64,000 nucleotides of DNA, taken from Sorangium aterium. GTDB taxonomy: Bacteria; Myxococcota_A; Polyangia; Polyangiales; Polyangiaceae. The stretch's first letter is position 1. Every line of letters starts with the position of its first letter. The stretch is taken from assembly GCF_028368935.1 (NCBI RefSeq), contig NZ_JAQNDK010000001.1, positions 372,001-436,000 on the forward strand. The letters run 5' to 3'. The position numbers and the translations under genes were made by a program. Below the pieces are notes generated by a model that saw only the letters and a program-made list of their open reading frames with translations, had not been told where the DNA came from and ran no database searches. This document shows positions 19,241 through 27,797 of the stretch, in pieces.

Positions 19241-22200
19241 GTGAAGTTTCTCGAAAAGAGGCTGGTACACGGAGGGCGCCCACGTGCGCCGTTGGGGCCG
19301 TGGGCGGCGTTGCTGCTGCTCGCGATGACTTTGTTGACCGCGTACCCTGCGTTCGCGCAGACGGGCAGCGGCGTGCTCCTCGGGCGGGTCGTCGACGCGT
19401 CGAACAGGGCGCCGGCCGCCGATGTGGTCGTGACGGCGACATCGCCAGCGCTGCAAGGGGAGCAGCTGGTCGTCACGGACGGCACTGGCCAGTACCGTAT
19501 CCCGAACCTGCCGCCAGGCGACTACACACTGCGCTTCGAAAAGGACGCGTTCAAGCCGTACGCGCGCGGCGGGATCGCGGTCCGCGCCGCGACGACCATC
19601 CGCGTCAACGTCGAGCTGCTCCCGGAGGCGCTGAAGGCGGACGAGATCGTCGTTGTCGGCCGCGCGCCGACGGTCGACGTCGGCTCGAGCGGCGTGAGCC
19701 AGAGCATCACCCAGGACTTCACCCGGCGCATCGCCATCTCGCCCCCCACGGGGAAGGGCGCCACGACGCGCTCCTTCGAGTCGGTCGCCGCGACCACGCC
19801 CGGGGCGCAGGCCGATGAGTTCGGCACGTCCATCGCCGGCACCTCCTCCCCCGAGAACCAGTACGTGATCGACGGCCTGTCGGTGAACGACCCGGCCTAC
19901 GGGATCGTCGGCACGCCGCTCACGATGGAGTTCATCAAGGAGGTCAACGTGGTGGCCGGCGGGTACATGCCCGAGTACGGCCGCGCGACCGGGGGCGTCC
20001 TCGATGTCGTCACGAAGAGCGGCGGCAACGCCTTCCATGGCTCGGTCTTCTTCAACATCACGCCAGGCGTCTTCGAGGGCGCGCCCAAGGCGGTCCGTCG
20101 CCAGGGCGAGACCATCCAGACGGACGAGACCCTGTCGTCCATCCGCGACTACGGGTTCGAGGTCGGCGGCCCCATCCTGAAGGACAAGCTCTGGTTCTAC
20201 GCGGGCGCCGATCTCGCGTTCAAGAGCAACTCGATGGAGCGCAACCTGTTCGCCACGCGCTACGACCCCACCACGTTCGAGCCGGTGACGGATCCCAGGA
20301 CCGGGCTCAACGTCGTCGATCGGCTGCCGGGGACGCAGCGCTTCTACCGCGCCGAGGAGCAGACGCTGCAGTACCTCGGGAAGCTGACCTACCAGATCGA
20401 TCCGGACCACAGCGTCGCGCTCTCCGTCTACGGCTCGCCCTCCACCTCGGGCGGCAACGGCACGTTCGGGTTCGACCCGCAGCAGGGCCTGACCGAGCTC
20501 TCGAACATCATCGGCGAGTACGGCGCGATGGCGCACGAGTACGTGGCGTCGTCCACGGACGTCGCGCTGAAGTGGTCGTCTGCGTTCAAGAACAAGACCC
20601 TGCTCCTCGACGCGACGCTCGGCTGGCACGGCCAGCGGAGCGCGCGGCTGCCCCCGGACGGCTCGGAGCTCGGGACGCGCAATGGCCTGGCGGGCGTGCC
20701 CCTCATGGTCTGGCAGCGGTATTCCCCGAACCGGTATTCGATCGACGATTTCGAGAAGCTCTCGCCCGAGGCCCGGGCCATGTGCAAGCCGCTGCGCGCG
20801 GAGAACGGCGAGATCGCCGCGCTGCCCTGCGCGGTGCGCCAGTACTGGCAAGGCGGGCCCGACTACATCGACGACGCCTCGCTCAACCGCTTCCAGCTGA
20901 ACGCGAAGGTGACGAGCATCTTCCAGGGGCTCGGGCACCACGTGGTCAAGGCCGGCATCGACGGCGAGATCACGACGTACAAGCACATCAAGGCGTACGC
21001 GGGCGGCACCACCTACGTGGAGGAGGGAGACTGGAATGCCTCCCATGACGAGCGAGCGTTCGGCTTCCTGACCGGGCCGGACGGCCTGGCGACCAGCCCT
21101 GACGAGAACGGCTTGATCAAGGACTACGTGATTCAGGACAAGATCACGGTGTCGTCGCTCGGAGCGACGATCGGCGCGTTCGCGCAGGACAGCTGGAGCA
21201 TCCTGGACCGGGTGACGTTGAACATCGGCGTTCGCTACGACGCCCAGTACCTGTATGCCAACGACGGCAAGCTCGGGCTGGCGCTCGCGAACCAGTGGTC
21301 TCCGCGCGTGGGCGTCGTCTACGACATCACGCAGCAGGGCCGGTCGAAGGTGTTCGCGAACTACGCGCGGTATTACGAGAGCGTCCCCCTCGACATGCTG
21401 GATCGCGCGTTCGGCGACGAGCGGTACATCCGCTCTTACCACGCGGGGGGCGCCGGCGGCTGTAACCCTGGGAACGCCGAGGACGCGACGGGTTATGGCG
21501 AAGGGCAGTGCCGGAACGACGACACCCGGGTCCCGGTCGGCGGGTCGCACGACCCGAACAAGAACTGGCTCACGCTCGGCGGCGGCAAGTCCCCGGTGGA
21601 TCCGGATCTCGTCCCGCAGTCGTCGGACGAGATCGTGCTCGGCGGCGAGTACGAGGTGCTCCCGAACGCGCGGGTCGGCGCGACGTACACGAAGCGCTGG
21701 ATGAACAACGTCATCGAGGACATGAGCCGGGACGAGGCGAACACCTACTTCGTCGGCAACCCCGGGAAGGGGATCGCCAAGGACTTCCCCGAGGCCACGC
21801 GCGATTACGACGCGCTGACCCTCTATTTCAACAAGACATTCTCCGACCTGTGGCTCGCCCAGGTCAGCTATACGCTGTCGTACCTGCGAGGCAACTACCC
21901 GGGCCTCTTCAAGCCCGAGACCGACCAGCTCGATCCGAACATCAACACGGAGTTCGATCTGGCGTCGCTCCTCGTCAACCGCGAAGGGGCCCTGCCCGGC
22001 GACAACACGCACGAGATCAAGGTCTACGGCGCGAAGGCGATCGAGCTCCCGAAGGGAATGGTCCTCGACATCGGCCTCACGTACAGGTCCCGCTCCGGCG
22101 CCCCCATCGACTACTGGGGAGCGCACTACCTGTACGGCCCCGACGAGTCGTTCATCCTGCCCCGGGGCGCCGGCGGCCGCCTCCCCTGGATCCACAACGT

Positions 22201-22507
22201 CGACGGCCACATCGGCTATTCGGTCAAGCTCGCGAAGGACAGCGAGCTCACCGTCACCATGGATGTCTTCAACATCGCCAACTTCCAGCAGGTCGTCCAG
22301 GTGGACCAGCGTTACACGACAGCGTTCGTCGACCCCTGCGTCGGTGGGACGAAGGAAGATCTGAATCCGAGGAGCGGTCCGACGTGCGTGAAGGACCACA
22401 ACACCGGCGAGCCGCTCGAGGCCAAGGCCGTGAACCCGAACTTCGGCAAGCCGACGCAGTTCCAGACGCCGCGGCAGTTCCGGTTCGGCGCGCGGGTGAC
22501 GTTCTAG
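19241..22507 (+). CDS. TonB-dependent outer-membrane receptor with N-terminal carboxypeptidase-regulatory-like domain
   Basis: A 1088-residue outer-membrane receptor. GTG 19241 is favoured by the ggaggg site 6 bases upstream. A signal peptide (LLLLAMTLLTAYPAFAQ) precedes a beta-sandwich regulatory-like domain (about residues 45-130: GVLLGRVVDASNRAPAADV, YRIPNLPPGDYTLRFEKD). Next comes a TonB-box-like DEIVVVGRAP and the plug with ENQYVIDGLSVNDP and YMPEYGRATGGVLDVVTKSGG (here YMPEYGRATGGVLDV). The barrel has many aromatic-rich strands and ends QFRFGARVTF with a terminal Phe. Cys-containing loops such as GAGGCNPGNAED may bind the substrate or be disulfide-linked. This is the Oar/CarboxypepD type, common in myxobacteria and Bacteroidota and usually linked to large substrates or protease secretion rather than siderophores. 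It lies next to tonB and before a Gly-rich lipoprotein. Confidence 0.95.
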   Translation: MKFLEKRLVHGGRPRAPLGPWAALLLLAMTLLTAYPAFAQTGSGVLLGRVVDASNRAPAADVVVTATSPALQGEQLVVTDGTGQYRIPNLPPGDYTLRFEKDAFKPYARGGIAVRAATTIRVNVELLPEALKADEIVVVGRAPTVDVGSSGVSQSITQDFTRRIAISPPTGKGATTRSFESVAATTPGAQADEFGTSIAGTSSPENQYVIDGLSVNDPAYGIVGTPLTMEFIKEVNVVAGGYMPEYGRATGGVLDVVTKSGGNAFHGSVFFNITPGVFEGAPKAVRRQGETIQTDETLSSIRDYGFEVGGPILKDKLWFYAGADLAFKSNSMERNLFATRYDPTTFEPVTDPRTGLNVVDRLPGTQRFYRAEEQTLQYLGKLTYQIDPDHSVALSVYGSPSTSGGNGTFGFDPQQGLTELSNIIGEYGAMAHEYVASSTDVALKWSSAFKNKTLLLDATLGWHGQRSARLPPDGSELGTRNGLAGVPLMVWQRYSPNRYSIDDFEKLSPEARAMCKPLRAENGEIAALPCAVRQYWQGGPDYIDDASLNRFQLNAKVTSIFQGLGHHVVKAGIDGEITTYKHIKAYAGGTTYVEEGDWNASHDERAFGFLTGPDGLATSPDENGLIKDYVIQDKITVSSLGATIGAFAQDSWSILDRVTLNIGVRYDAQYLYANDGKLGLALANQWSPRVGVVYDITQQGRSKVFANYARYYESVPLDMLDRAFGDERYIRSYHAGGAGGCNPGNAEDATGYGEGQCRNDDTRVPVGGSHDPNKNWLTLGGGKSPVDPDLVPQSSDEIVLGGEYEVLPNARVGATYTKRWMNNVIEDMSRDEANTYFVGNPGKGIAKDFPEATRDYDALTLYFNKTFSDLWLAQVSYTLSYLRGNYPGLFKPETDQLDPNINTEFDLASLLVNREGALPGDNTHEIKVYGAKAIELPKGMVLDIGLTYRSRSGAPIDYWGAHYLYGPDESFILPRGAGGRLPWIHNVDGHIGYSVKLAKDSELTVTMDVFNIANFQQVVQVDQRYTTAFVDPCVGGTKEDLNPRSGPTCVKDHNTGEPLEAKAVNPNFGKPTQFQTPRQFRFGARVTF

Positions 22508-22537
22508 ACGCGGCGCGCGCGGGAAAGGATGCAAGCG

Positions 22538-23539
22538 ATGAAGAAGCGATGGCTTGTTTGGATGGCAGCGCTCGGGGCAGTCTCACCGCTCACGGCGATG
22601 TCTCCGGGCTGCTCGCAGCCCAAACCCGAGTGCACCGTGGCCACGGCCACCTTTTATCCGTACGCGACGAAGTTCACCCGGATCGGCGGGGATGCGGAGG
22701 GCCCCTGTGCTCGGAAGGATGGGACTGTCGAGCTGGTCGGGATGCAGACGTACAGCCCGGACGAGAACGGCGACCAGCTCCCCGACGAAGGCAGGAAGCG
22801 CGTCGCGATCCAGACGGCGGAGTTCGGCGACTGGTATCGCGGCGGCGCCACGATCGACCCGAACCCGGATCTGAACGCGTTCGCGCTCGGTGTCTTCGCC
22901 GCGCGCGAGCCGGATGACAGCGACATCTGCACGGTGCCGACGTTCGATCCCGCCGAGGTGGTGTTGCTGCCCGGCGGCGAGGGCGGCGCTGGCGGAGCAG
23001 GCGGTGATGGTGACGGCGGCGCCGGCGGAGCAGGCGACGGTGGCGCTGGCGGAGCCGGTGGTGCCGGCGACGGTGGCACCGGCGGTGCCGGTGGTGCCGG
23101 CGACGGTGGCGCTGGCGGAGCAGGCGGAGCCGGTGGTGCCGGCGACGGTGGCACCGGCGGTGCCGGTGGTGCCGGCGACGGCGGCGCTGGCGACGGCGGC
23201 GCACCGCCGTTGGCGCTGGGATCGCACAAGCTCGAGTGGCGCAACCTGCGCGTGTACGTGACGCCCGCCAACCTCGCGAATCAATTCGAGGCAGAAGTCA
23301 CGTACTCCGAAGAGAGCTGCTCGGCGACGTACAAGGTCGTTGGGCTCTGGCCGACGGTCGACTGTCAGATCTACACCCCGAACCCCGACCCCGAGGGCGA
23401 TCCCATCCCCACGGGCAAGTTCGACAACGACAAGTGCACGAATCCTAAGTCTGGCATCTCCCCGGATCTCAAGGTGAAGTGCGACACCAGCGTGGGCCTG
23501 TGCGTGCTCGACGCGGACAGCATTCCCGCCTTCAAATAG
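22538..23539 (+). CDS. Gly-rich lipoprotein following the TonB-dependent receptor
   Basis: A 333-residue predicted lipoprotein. ATG 22538 was chosen because ggaaagg lies about 8 bases upstream and the head MKKRWLVWMAALGAV fits a signal peptide; another ATG is at 22529. The lipobox is TAMSPGC. An N-terminal globular part (CTVATATFYPYATKFT, ARKDGTVELVGMQTYSPD) is followed by about 75 residues of Gly/Ala/Asp repeats (GGAGGAGDGGAGGAGG). Next is a Cys-rich C-terminal domain with several Cys pairs (ESCSATYKVVGLWPTVDC, CTNPKSG, CDTSVGLCVLDAD). It lies 30 bases after the receptor gene on the same strand and is probably its surface-exposed substrate-binding partner, analogous in layout to SusC/SusD. 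That partner role is inference. Confidence 0.8.
   Translation: MKKRWLVWMAALGAVSPLTAMSPGCSQPKPECTVATATFYPYATKFTRIGGDAEGPCARKDGTVELVGMQTYSPDENGDQLPDEGRKRVAIQTAEFGDWYRGGATIDPNPDLNAFALGVFAAREPDDSDICTVPTFDPAEVVLLPGGEGGAGGAGGDGDGGAGGAGDGGAGGAGGAGDGGTGGAGGAGDGGAGGAGGAGGAGDGGTGGAGGAGDGGAGDGGAPPLALGSHKLEWRNLRVYVTPANLANQFEAEVTYSEESCSATYKVVGLWPTVDCQIYTPNPDPEGDPIPTGKFDNDKCTNPKSGISPDLKVKCDTSVGLCVLDADSIPAFK
22975..23212. repeat. Gly-rich coding microsatellite inside the lipoprotein gene
   Basis: Imperfect 9- and 18-base repeats (ggcggtgccggtggtgcc and variants) encode the G/A/D/T linker of the lipoprotein. Some units are exact copies, such as the GDGGTGGAGGAGDGG block that appears twice. The array could expand or contract without breaking the frame, because all units are multiples of three. 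Confidence 0.85.
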
Positions 23540-23547
23540 GCAGCCCG

Positions 23548-23575
23548 GCGGGCGGGGCGCCATCGCCCCGCCCGC
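23548..23575. terminator. Strong hairpin between convergent genes
   Basis: A perfect 12-base inverted repeat (gcgggcggggcg and its complement) with a 4-base loop ccat lies just after the Gly-rich lipoprotein stop and before the convergent gene ending at 23669. There is no T-run, so it is a hairpin terminator only in a loose sense; it could act in both directions. Confidence 0.65.
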
Positions 23576-23668
23576 GCTCCTCCGGCCCCTCTCCCCTCAC
23601 CTTCCCTGGAACACCGTCGCCCCGGCGCACCCCCGGCTGTGCGCAGACAGCGGGCCAGGATCGCCGGC

Positions 23669-24970
23669 TCACGGCGCGGGTTTGACGGCCAGCCTCGCCA
23701 GCGCCGCGCAGCCGGCCCCGCTCGCGATCTCGAGCTTCGTCGTGAGCGCGCACAGGCGCGACGCCCGCCCGAGCGCCGCCGGATCGCCCGATACGATGGC
23801 CCGCTTGGACTCGTATCCGGTCCGGACCGCGAGCATCGTCTGCGCGCGGGGGGGCAGCTCCGCGCGCCGCGCCACGAGCAGATCGCCGAGCTTCGGCCCG
23901 GGATCGGCGGCCGGCGCCCACGTCCAGACCGACGCGACCAGCGCGTCCGCGAAGGCCGCGCGCAGCTCGTCGCCGCCGCGCGCGCCGTCGCACGGCAGCG
24001 CGGGCCCCGCCGGCCCGACGTCGGTGGCGAGGAGCCTCCGCCCCGCGATCCGCCGGAGCAGATCGTTCTCCACGCCGGCGATCTTGCCGTCGTCGTCCGA
24101 GAACGCCCCCGCCTTGAACCGCACGGCGAGCGCGGCGCACTTCTCGTCGCGCTCCGCGCGCAGCCGCTGCTCCTCGCGGGCCCTCTCCTCGGCGCGCAGC
24201 CGCTCCTCGCGCTCGCGCGCCTCGCGGGCCTCCACCGCGGCGCACTGCTCGAGCCGCGCGGCGACGCGCCGCTGCTGCTCGCTCGCCGCGCGGCCGAGAT
24301 CGTCCTCCGCGATGTCGCGGACCGCGCACACCTCCGGGCGCTCCAGGACCGCATCGACGCGCGCGCGGGCGGCGCGGAGCCGCAGGATCACCGACAGCGC
24401 CGCGACGATCACGAGGGCCGACACGACGATCGACGCGATCCTCCGGTTCCGCCGCCGGCGATACGCCTTGGCGAGCGCGCCGCCGCCGCTCTCGTCGAGC
24501 AGCTTGCGGCAGCGGCCGATCATCGCCTGCCATTGCGCGATGTCCTCGGCGAGCACCTGGAGCGGCTCCGCGAACGGGCGATCGCGCCGGACCTTGTTCG
24601 CCAGCCGCTCGAGCCACATGCCGGCGTCGGGGGCCCGACCGTGGTCGGTCACCTCCGCGACGCCCTCGAGCAGCCCGCCGATGCGCCCGGCGTAGACGTC
24701 CCACGCGACGATGGCCTCGGACTGGCTGTCGCCGAGCCGCTCGATGGCCTCGCGCACGTCGGCCATCGGGAGGAGGCGCTCGACGTCCTCCCGGCGCACG
24801 CCCGCGAGCTTCGCGGCCTGATCGACGCCGCGCTGGAAGCCGCCGAGGAGCCCCTCCGGCGCCAGCTCGCGGAGCCCCTCCGGCACCCGGCTCGCCTGCA
24901 TGCACGCGCCGGCGTGGTGCAGCGGCCCCATGGCGCAGGTCAGGAAGGTGCCGCCGAGCTTCACTTCCAT
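23669..24970 (-). CDS. Single-pass membrane protein of unknown function
   Basis: A 433-residue protein from ATG 24970 (MEVKLGGTFLTCAMGPLHH). An N-terminal helical region (residues 1-170; RREDVERLLPMADVREAIE, GRIGGLLEGVAEV) leads to one membrane segment (RRIASIVVSALVIVAALSV, about residues 173-195). A charged Arg/Glu-rich coiled-coil follows (AREAREREERLRAEERARE), then a globular C-terminal part with several Cys (LPCDGARGGDELRAAF, RLCALTTKLEIAS). The basic run before the TM and the coiled-coil after it suggest the N-terminal half is cytoplasmic. No catalytic motif is recognised. It is convergent with the lipoprotein gene and follows the methyltransferase on another promoter. Function unknown. 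Confidence 0.7.
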   Translation of the reverse strand: MEVKLGGTFLTCAMGPLHHAGACMQASRVPEGLRELAPEGLLGGFQRGVDQAAKLAGVRREDVERLLPMADVREAIERLGDSQSEAIVAWDVYAGRIGGLLEGVAEVTDHGRAPDAGMWLERLANKVRRDRPFAEPLQVLAEDIAQWQAMIGRCRKLLDESGGGALAKAYRRRRNRRIASIVVSALVIVAALSVILRLRAARARVDAVLERPEVCAVRDIAEDDLGRAASEQQRRVAARLEQCAAVEAREAREREERLRAEERAREEQRLRAERDEKCAALAVRFKAGAFSDDDGKIAGVENDLLRRIAGRRLLATDVGPAGPALPCDGARGGDELRAAFADALVASVWTWAPAADPGPKLGDLLVARRAELPPRAQTMLAVRTGYESKRAIVSGDPAALGRASRLCALTTKLEIASGAGCAALARLAVKPAP

Positions 24971-25047
24971 CGAACCGTGGCTCTCCTCTCCACGAGATAC
25001 CCTGGACAGCGCGGCGCGGAAAGGCTCGCCGCGCTGTCCACCGTGCA

Positions 25048-25713
25048 TCACCGGCCGCTGCGCGAGACCTCGAGGTCCCAGAGCGCGTAGAGCACGTCGA
25101 CGTCGTACTCGGTGTGTCGCCAGCCGGGGTGGAGCCGGTAGCTGCGCGGGAGCAGGCCAGAGCCCAGGATGGCGTCCGTCTGCTCGGCGAAGGTGTAAAG
25201 ATACATCTTCACGCCGGTCAGCTCGGCGTCGGAGAGCGGGCGCGCGTGGCGCTCGTGGAGCCGGACGTTCGGCCTCCGCTCGACGATGCTCACCAGCAGG
25301 CGGCCGCCGGGGCGCATCGCGCCGGCGAGGTTCTTGAGCACGAGCGAGAGATCGTCGCAGAACTCGAGCGTGCCGAGCGCGAGGGCGACGTCGAACCGCC
25401 CCCAGGAGCGGGGGATCGGGAGGTGGTAGTCGTGCCGGTGATAGGCGCCGTGGGGCCGCTTCTTGCGCGCGATCTCGAGCATCCCCTCGGCGATGTCGAA
25501 GCCCACGACCTCGACGGACTGCGGGAGATCGCGCGTGAGGTGGCCCGGACCGCAGCCCGCGTCGAGCACGCGGGCGCCGTCTGTGACCACCTCGCGCAGG
25601 AACGCGCGCACGGGCTTCTCGTAGTGCTGGATGTCTTTCCAGGTGGAGACGTAGTCGGGCGCGAAGTCCTCGTAGTAGTCGACGAGCCGCTCGATCCGGG
25701 TCGCTCGCTTCAT
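25048..25713 (-). CDS. Class I SAM-dependent methyltransferase
   Basis: A 221-residue methyltransferase. The start MKRATRIERLVDYYEDFAP (first 18 residues) at ATG 25713 directly follows the SDR gene, whose stop at 25722 is only 8 bases away. Motif I is ARVLDAGCGPGHLTRDL, motif II has VVGFDIAEGMLEIARKK, motif III is FDVALALGTLEFCDDLSL, and the post-motif GAMRPGGRLLVSIVERRP is typical. It probably acts on a lipid, sugar or quinone-like small molecule, given that it shares an operon with an SDR and is divergent from an acyltransferase; the substrate is not predictable. The family call is solid. Confidence 0.9.
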   Translation of the reverse strand: MKRATRIERLVDYYEDFAPDYVSTWKDIQHYEKPVRAFLREVVTDGARVLDAGCGPGHLTRDLPQSVEVVGFDIAEGMLEIARKKRPHGAYHRHDYHLPIPRSWGRFDVALALGTLEFCDDLSLVLKNLAGAMRPGGRLLVSIVERRPNVRLHERHARPLSDAELTGVKMYLYTFAEQTDAILGSGLLPRSYRLHPGWRHTEYDVDVLYALWDLEVSRSGR

Positions 25714-25721
25714 GACGCCTT

Positions 25722-26699
25722 TCAGGTGATGTCGTCGACCGCCTGGACGGTCTCCTGGATGTCGTGCTCGTGCGTGTAGCCGAGGATGTCGCGCGCCCGC
25801 CGGTCGTCGACCATGCACACGTAGCGGATGTGATCGAGCTCGGGGGCCGGGAACGACGTCGCCCTGAACCGCCAGAGCCGCGGGATGATCGTCTGCATGA
25901 CGAAGTGGGGAATCGCCGCGCGGGCCCGGCCGGTCATCTCGATGACGCGCGAGAGCGGCAGCGGCGCGGGCCCCGCGAGGTTGAAGATCCCGCGCACGCC
26001 GGGGCGCAGCGCCGCGAGGATCGCGGAGACCACGTCGTCCTGGTGGATGACCTGCACCATCGGGTCGAAGCCGAGGAGGGTCGGGATCACGTTGAGCCGG
26101 AGGTAGTTCGACGGCGCGTTCCGCACGGAGCCCAGGATGTGGACCGGCCTGAGGATGACCGTCTCGGTCTGGGGGTGCTTCCAGAAGAACGACTGCGCCA
26201 GCATGTCGACCTCGATGAGGTCGCGGATCTCGCTGAACGACGCGCCGCCGAGCAGCGGGGCGTCCTCGGTGATGAACTGCGGGTTGTCGGGGCGCGGCCC
26301 GTAGGCGTTCGCGCTCGAGAGCACGATGAGCTTGGGCACGTCGTACTGCGCGACGAACTCGAGCAGCCGCTGGAACCCAGCGAGGTTCCAGCTGTGGTGC
26401 TCCATCTGGCTCACCCGCGGATCGTGCATGACCCCGAGGTGGACCACCGCGGCGAGCTGCTCCTGGCGGAAGATGTCCTGGGTCTTCTTGCGGCGGATGT
26501 CGATCTGGTGATGCTCGATGTCCTTGGGGCGCCCCTCGAAGCTGCGCCGGTCGACGCCGATCACGTGCCGCTCGCGGTGGAGGCGCCGCGCCAGGCGCCG
26601 CCCGAGGCGACCGCAGATGCCGGTGATGAGGATGGACCGGAGGGACGGATCGGTGTCCGCGGCGGGACGGCGACCTCGACCGAGCATGCGTTCGCTCAT
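25722..26699 (-). CDS. Extended-SDR NAD-dependent epimerase/dehydratase-like protein 1
   Basis: A 325-residue extended short-chain dehydrogenase/reductase. Rossmann signature ILITGICGRLGRRLARRL (G-x2-G-x2-G) and the NAD-ribose Asp in HVIGVDRRSF are present. VVHLGVMHDPRV and KLIVLSSANAYGPRP match the family core. The catalytic Y-x3-K appears as FSEIR, so Tyr is replaced by Phe and Lys by Arg. The C-terminal half has VILRPVHILGSVRNAPSNY and LLGFDPMVQVIHQDDV, shared with the second SDR at 58977. Coordinates from ATG 26699; a long upstream in-frame extension is antisense to the acyltransferase and was left out. It is divergent from an acyltransferase and cotranscribed with a methyltransferase. 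Confidence 0.88.
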   Translation of the reverse strand: MSERMLGRGRRPAADTDPSLRSILITGICGRLGRRLARRLHRERHVIGVDRRSFEGRPKDIEHHQIDIRRKKTQDIFRQEQLAAVVHLGVMHDPRVSQMEHHSWNLAGFQRLLEFVAQYDVPKLIVLSSANAYGPRPDNPQFITEDAPLLGGASFSEIRDLIEVDMLAQSFFWKHPQTETVILRPVHILGSVRNAPSNYLRLNVIPTLLGFDPMVQVIHQDDVVSAILAALRPGVRGIFNLAGPAPLPLSRVIEMTGRARAAIPHFVMQTIIPRLWRFRATSFPAPELDHIRYVCMVDDRRARDILGYTHEHDIQETVQAVDDIT

Positions 26700-26786
26700 C
26701 GGAGCGACGGTCGCTTCGAGGAGGCCGATGGTCAAGCCCTTCGTGCCGGTGCAGGGCCACGCGAGTTTTGCTATCGTCCGCCGCCC

Positions 26787-27713
26787 ATGGCCAGCAGAAC
26801 GACGCTCGCCAGGCTGAGCCACTTCGTCACCCACAGCGCGCTGCCGCTCGCGCGCGTCGGGGTCGACAGCCTGCGCGGCACGATCGACGACGCGACCATC
26901 CGGCTGCTCGGCCAGGACTTCGAGGACCGGCTCCGCCGGGTCACGCTGCCGCACGCGGCGGACGGGGTCGACCCGTTCGGGCTCGACCGGGAGTGGGCGA
27001 AGTACGCGGTCGGGGTCGCCGCGTTCTTTCATCGCTTCTACTTCCGGACCGAGGTGTTCGGCATCGAGCGCGTCCCGGCCGGCCGTGTGCTCCTCATCGC
27101 GAACCACTCGGGCCAGCTCCCGTTCGACGGCATGCTCATCGCGGCCTCGATGTTCCTGGACGCGGAGCCGCCGCGCGTGATGCGGAGCATGGTCGAGAAG
27201 TGGACGCAGACGCTGCCGTTCGTGGCGACCTTCTTCTCGCGCGTGGGCCAGGTGGTCGGCGTCCCCGAGAACGCGCGCCGGCTGCTCGACATGGGCGCGG
27301 CGATCCTGGTGTTCCCGGAGGGGACGAAGGGGATCTCGAAGGGGTTCTCCAGCCGCTATCAGCTGCTCGATTTCGGGCTCGGCTTCATGCGGCTCGCGCT
27401 CGAGACCGACACGCCGATCGTGCCCATCGCGGTCATCGGGGGCGAGGAACAGTACATCTCGCTCGGCAACCTCGAGTCGGTCTCGAAGGCGCTCGGCATG
27501 CCGACGTTCCCGATCATCCCGCAGCTCCTGCTCCCCGGCGGCCAGCTGCCGCTGCCGACCCGATACCGGATCTACTTCGGCGAGCCGATGACGTTCCACG
27601 GCGACCCCGACGACGACGACGCGGTGATCCAGGAGAAGGTGGCGCTCGTGAAGGGTCGGATCCAGTCGATGCTGAACCGCGGCCTGAAGGAGCGGAAGAG
27701 CGTCTTCTGGTGA
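26787..27713 (+). CDS. Lysophospholipid/1-acylglycerol-type acyltransferase 1
   Basis: A 308-residue PlsC-like acyltransferase that should move an acyl chain to a lipid or sugar-lipid acceptor at the membrane. The region VLLIANHSGQLPFDGMLI contains the catalytic His-Asp, with more residues between them than the classical H-x4-D. The acceptor motif FPEGTKGISKGFSSRYQLL is present, and PIVPIAVIGGEEQYISLG is also typical. The C-terminus RGLKERKSVFW resembles that of the acyltransferase at 60170 (TRKSIWFG), showing the two are paralogues. It starts at ATG 26787, divergent from SDR 1. Its stop codon lies inside an 8-base tandem repeat. Substrate unknown. Confidence 0.88.
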   Translation: MASRTTLARLSHFVTHSALPLARVGVDSLRGTIDDATIRLLGQDFEDRLRRVTLPHAADGVDPFGLDREWAKYAVGVAAFFHRFYFRTEVFGIERVPAGRVLLIANHSGQLPFDGMLIAASMFLDAEPPRVMRSMVEKWTQTLPFVATFFSRVGQVVGVPENARRLLDMGAAILVFPEGTKGISKGFSSRYQLLDFGLGFMRLALETDTPIVPIAVIGGEEQYISLGNLESVSKALGMPTFPIIPQLLLPGGQLPLPTRYRIYFGEPMTFHGDPDDDDAVIQEKVALVKGRIQSMLNRGLKERKSVFW

Positions 27714-27783
27714 CCGCGTGACCGCGTGACCGCGTGACCGCGTGATCGCGTGATCGCGTGATCGCGTGATCGCGTGATCGCGT
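27712..27783. repeat. Nine 8-base tandem repeats at the end of the acyltransferase gene
   Basis: Four copies of gaccgcgt followed by five copies of gatcgcgt, head to tail. The first unit supplies two bases of the acyltransferase TGA stop codon. The second group differs from the first by a single C-to-T change, consistent with local expansion of one variant. It sits between convergent genes. Confidence 0.9.
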
Positions 27784-27797
27784 GCGCGCGCGGGCGT

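Noticed and set aside
19193-22534. A 1113-residue open frame on the minus strand across the TonB-dependent receptor gene
   Set aside because: It is the antisense shadow of the receptor in very GC-rich DNA; its residues are mostly Arg, Val, Asp and Gly with no family signature, and the receptor frame on the plus strand is unambiguous.
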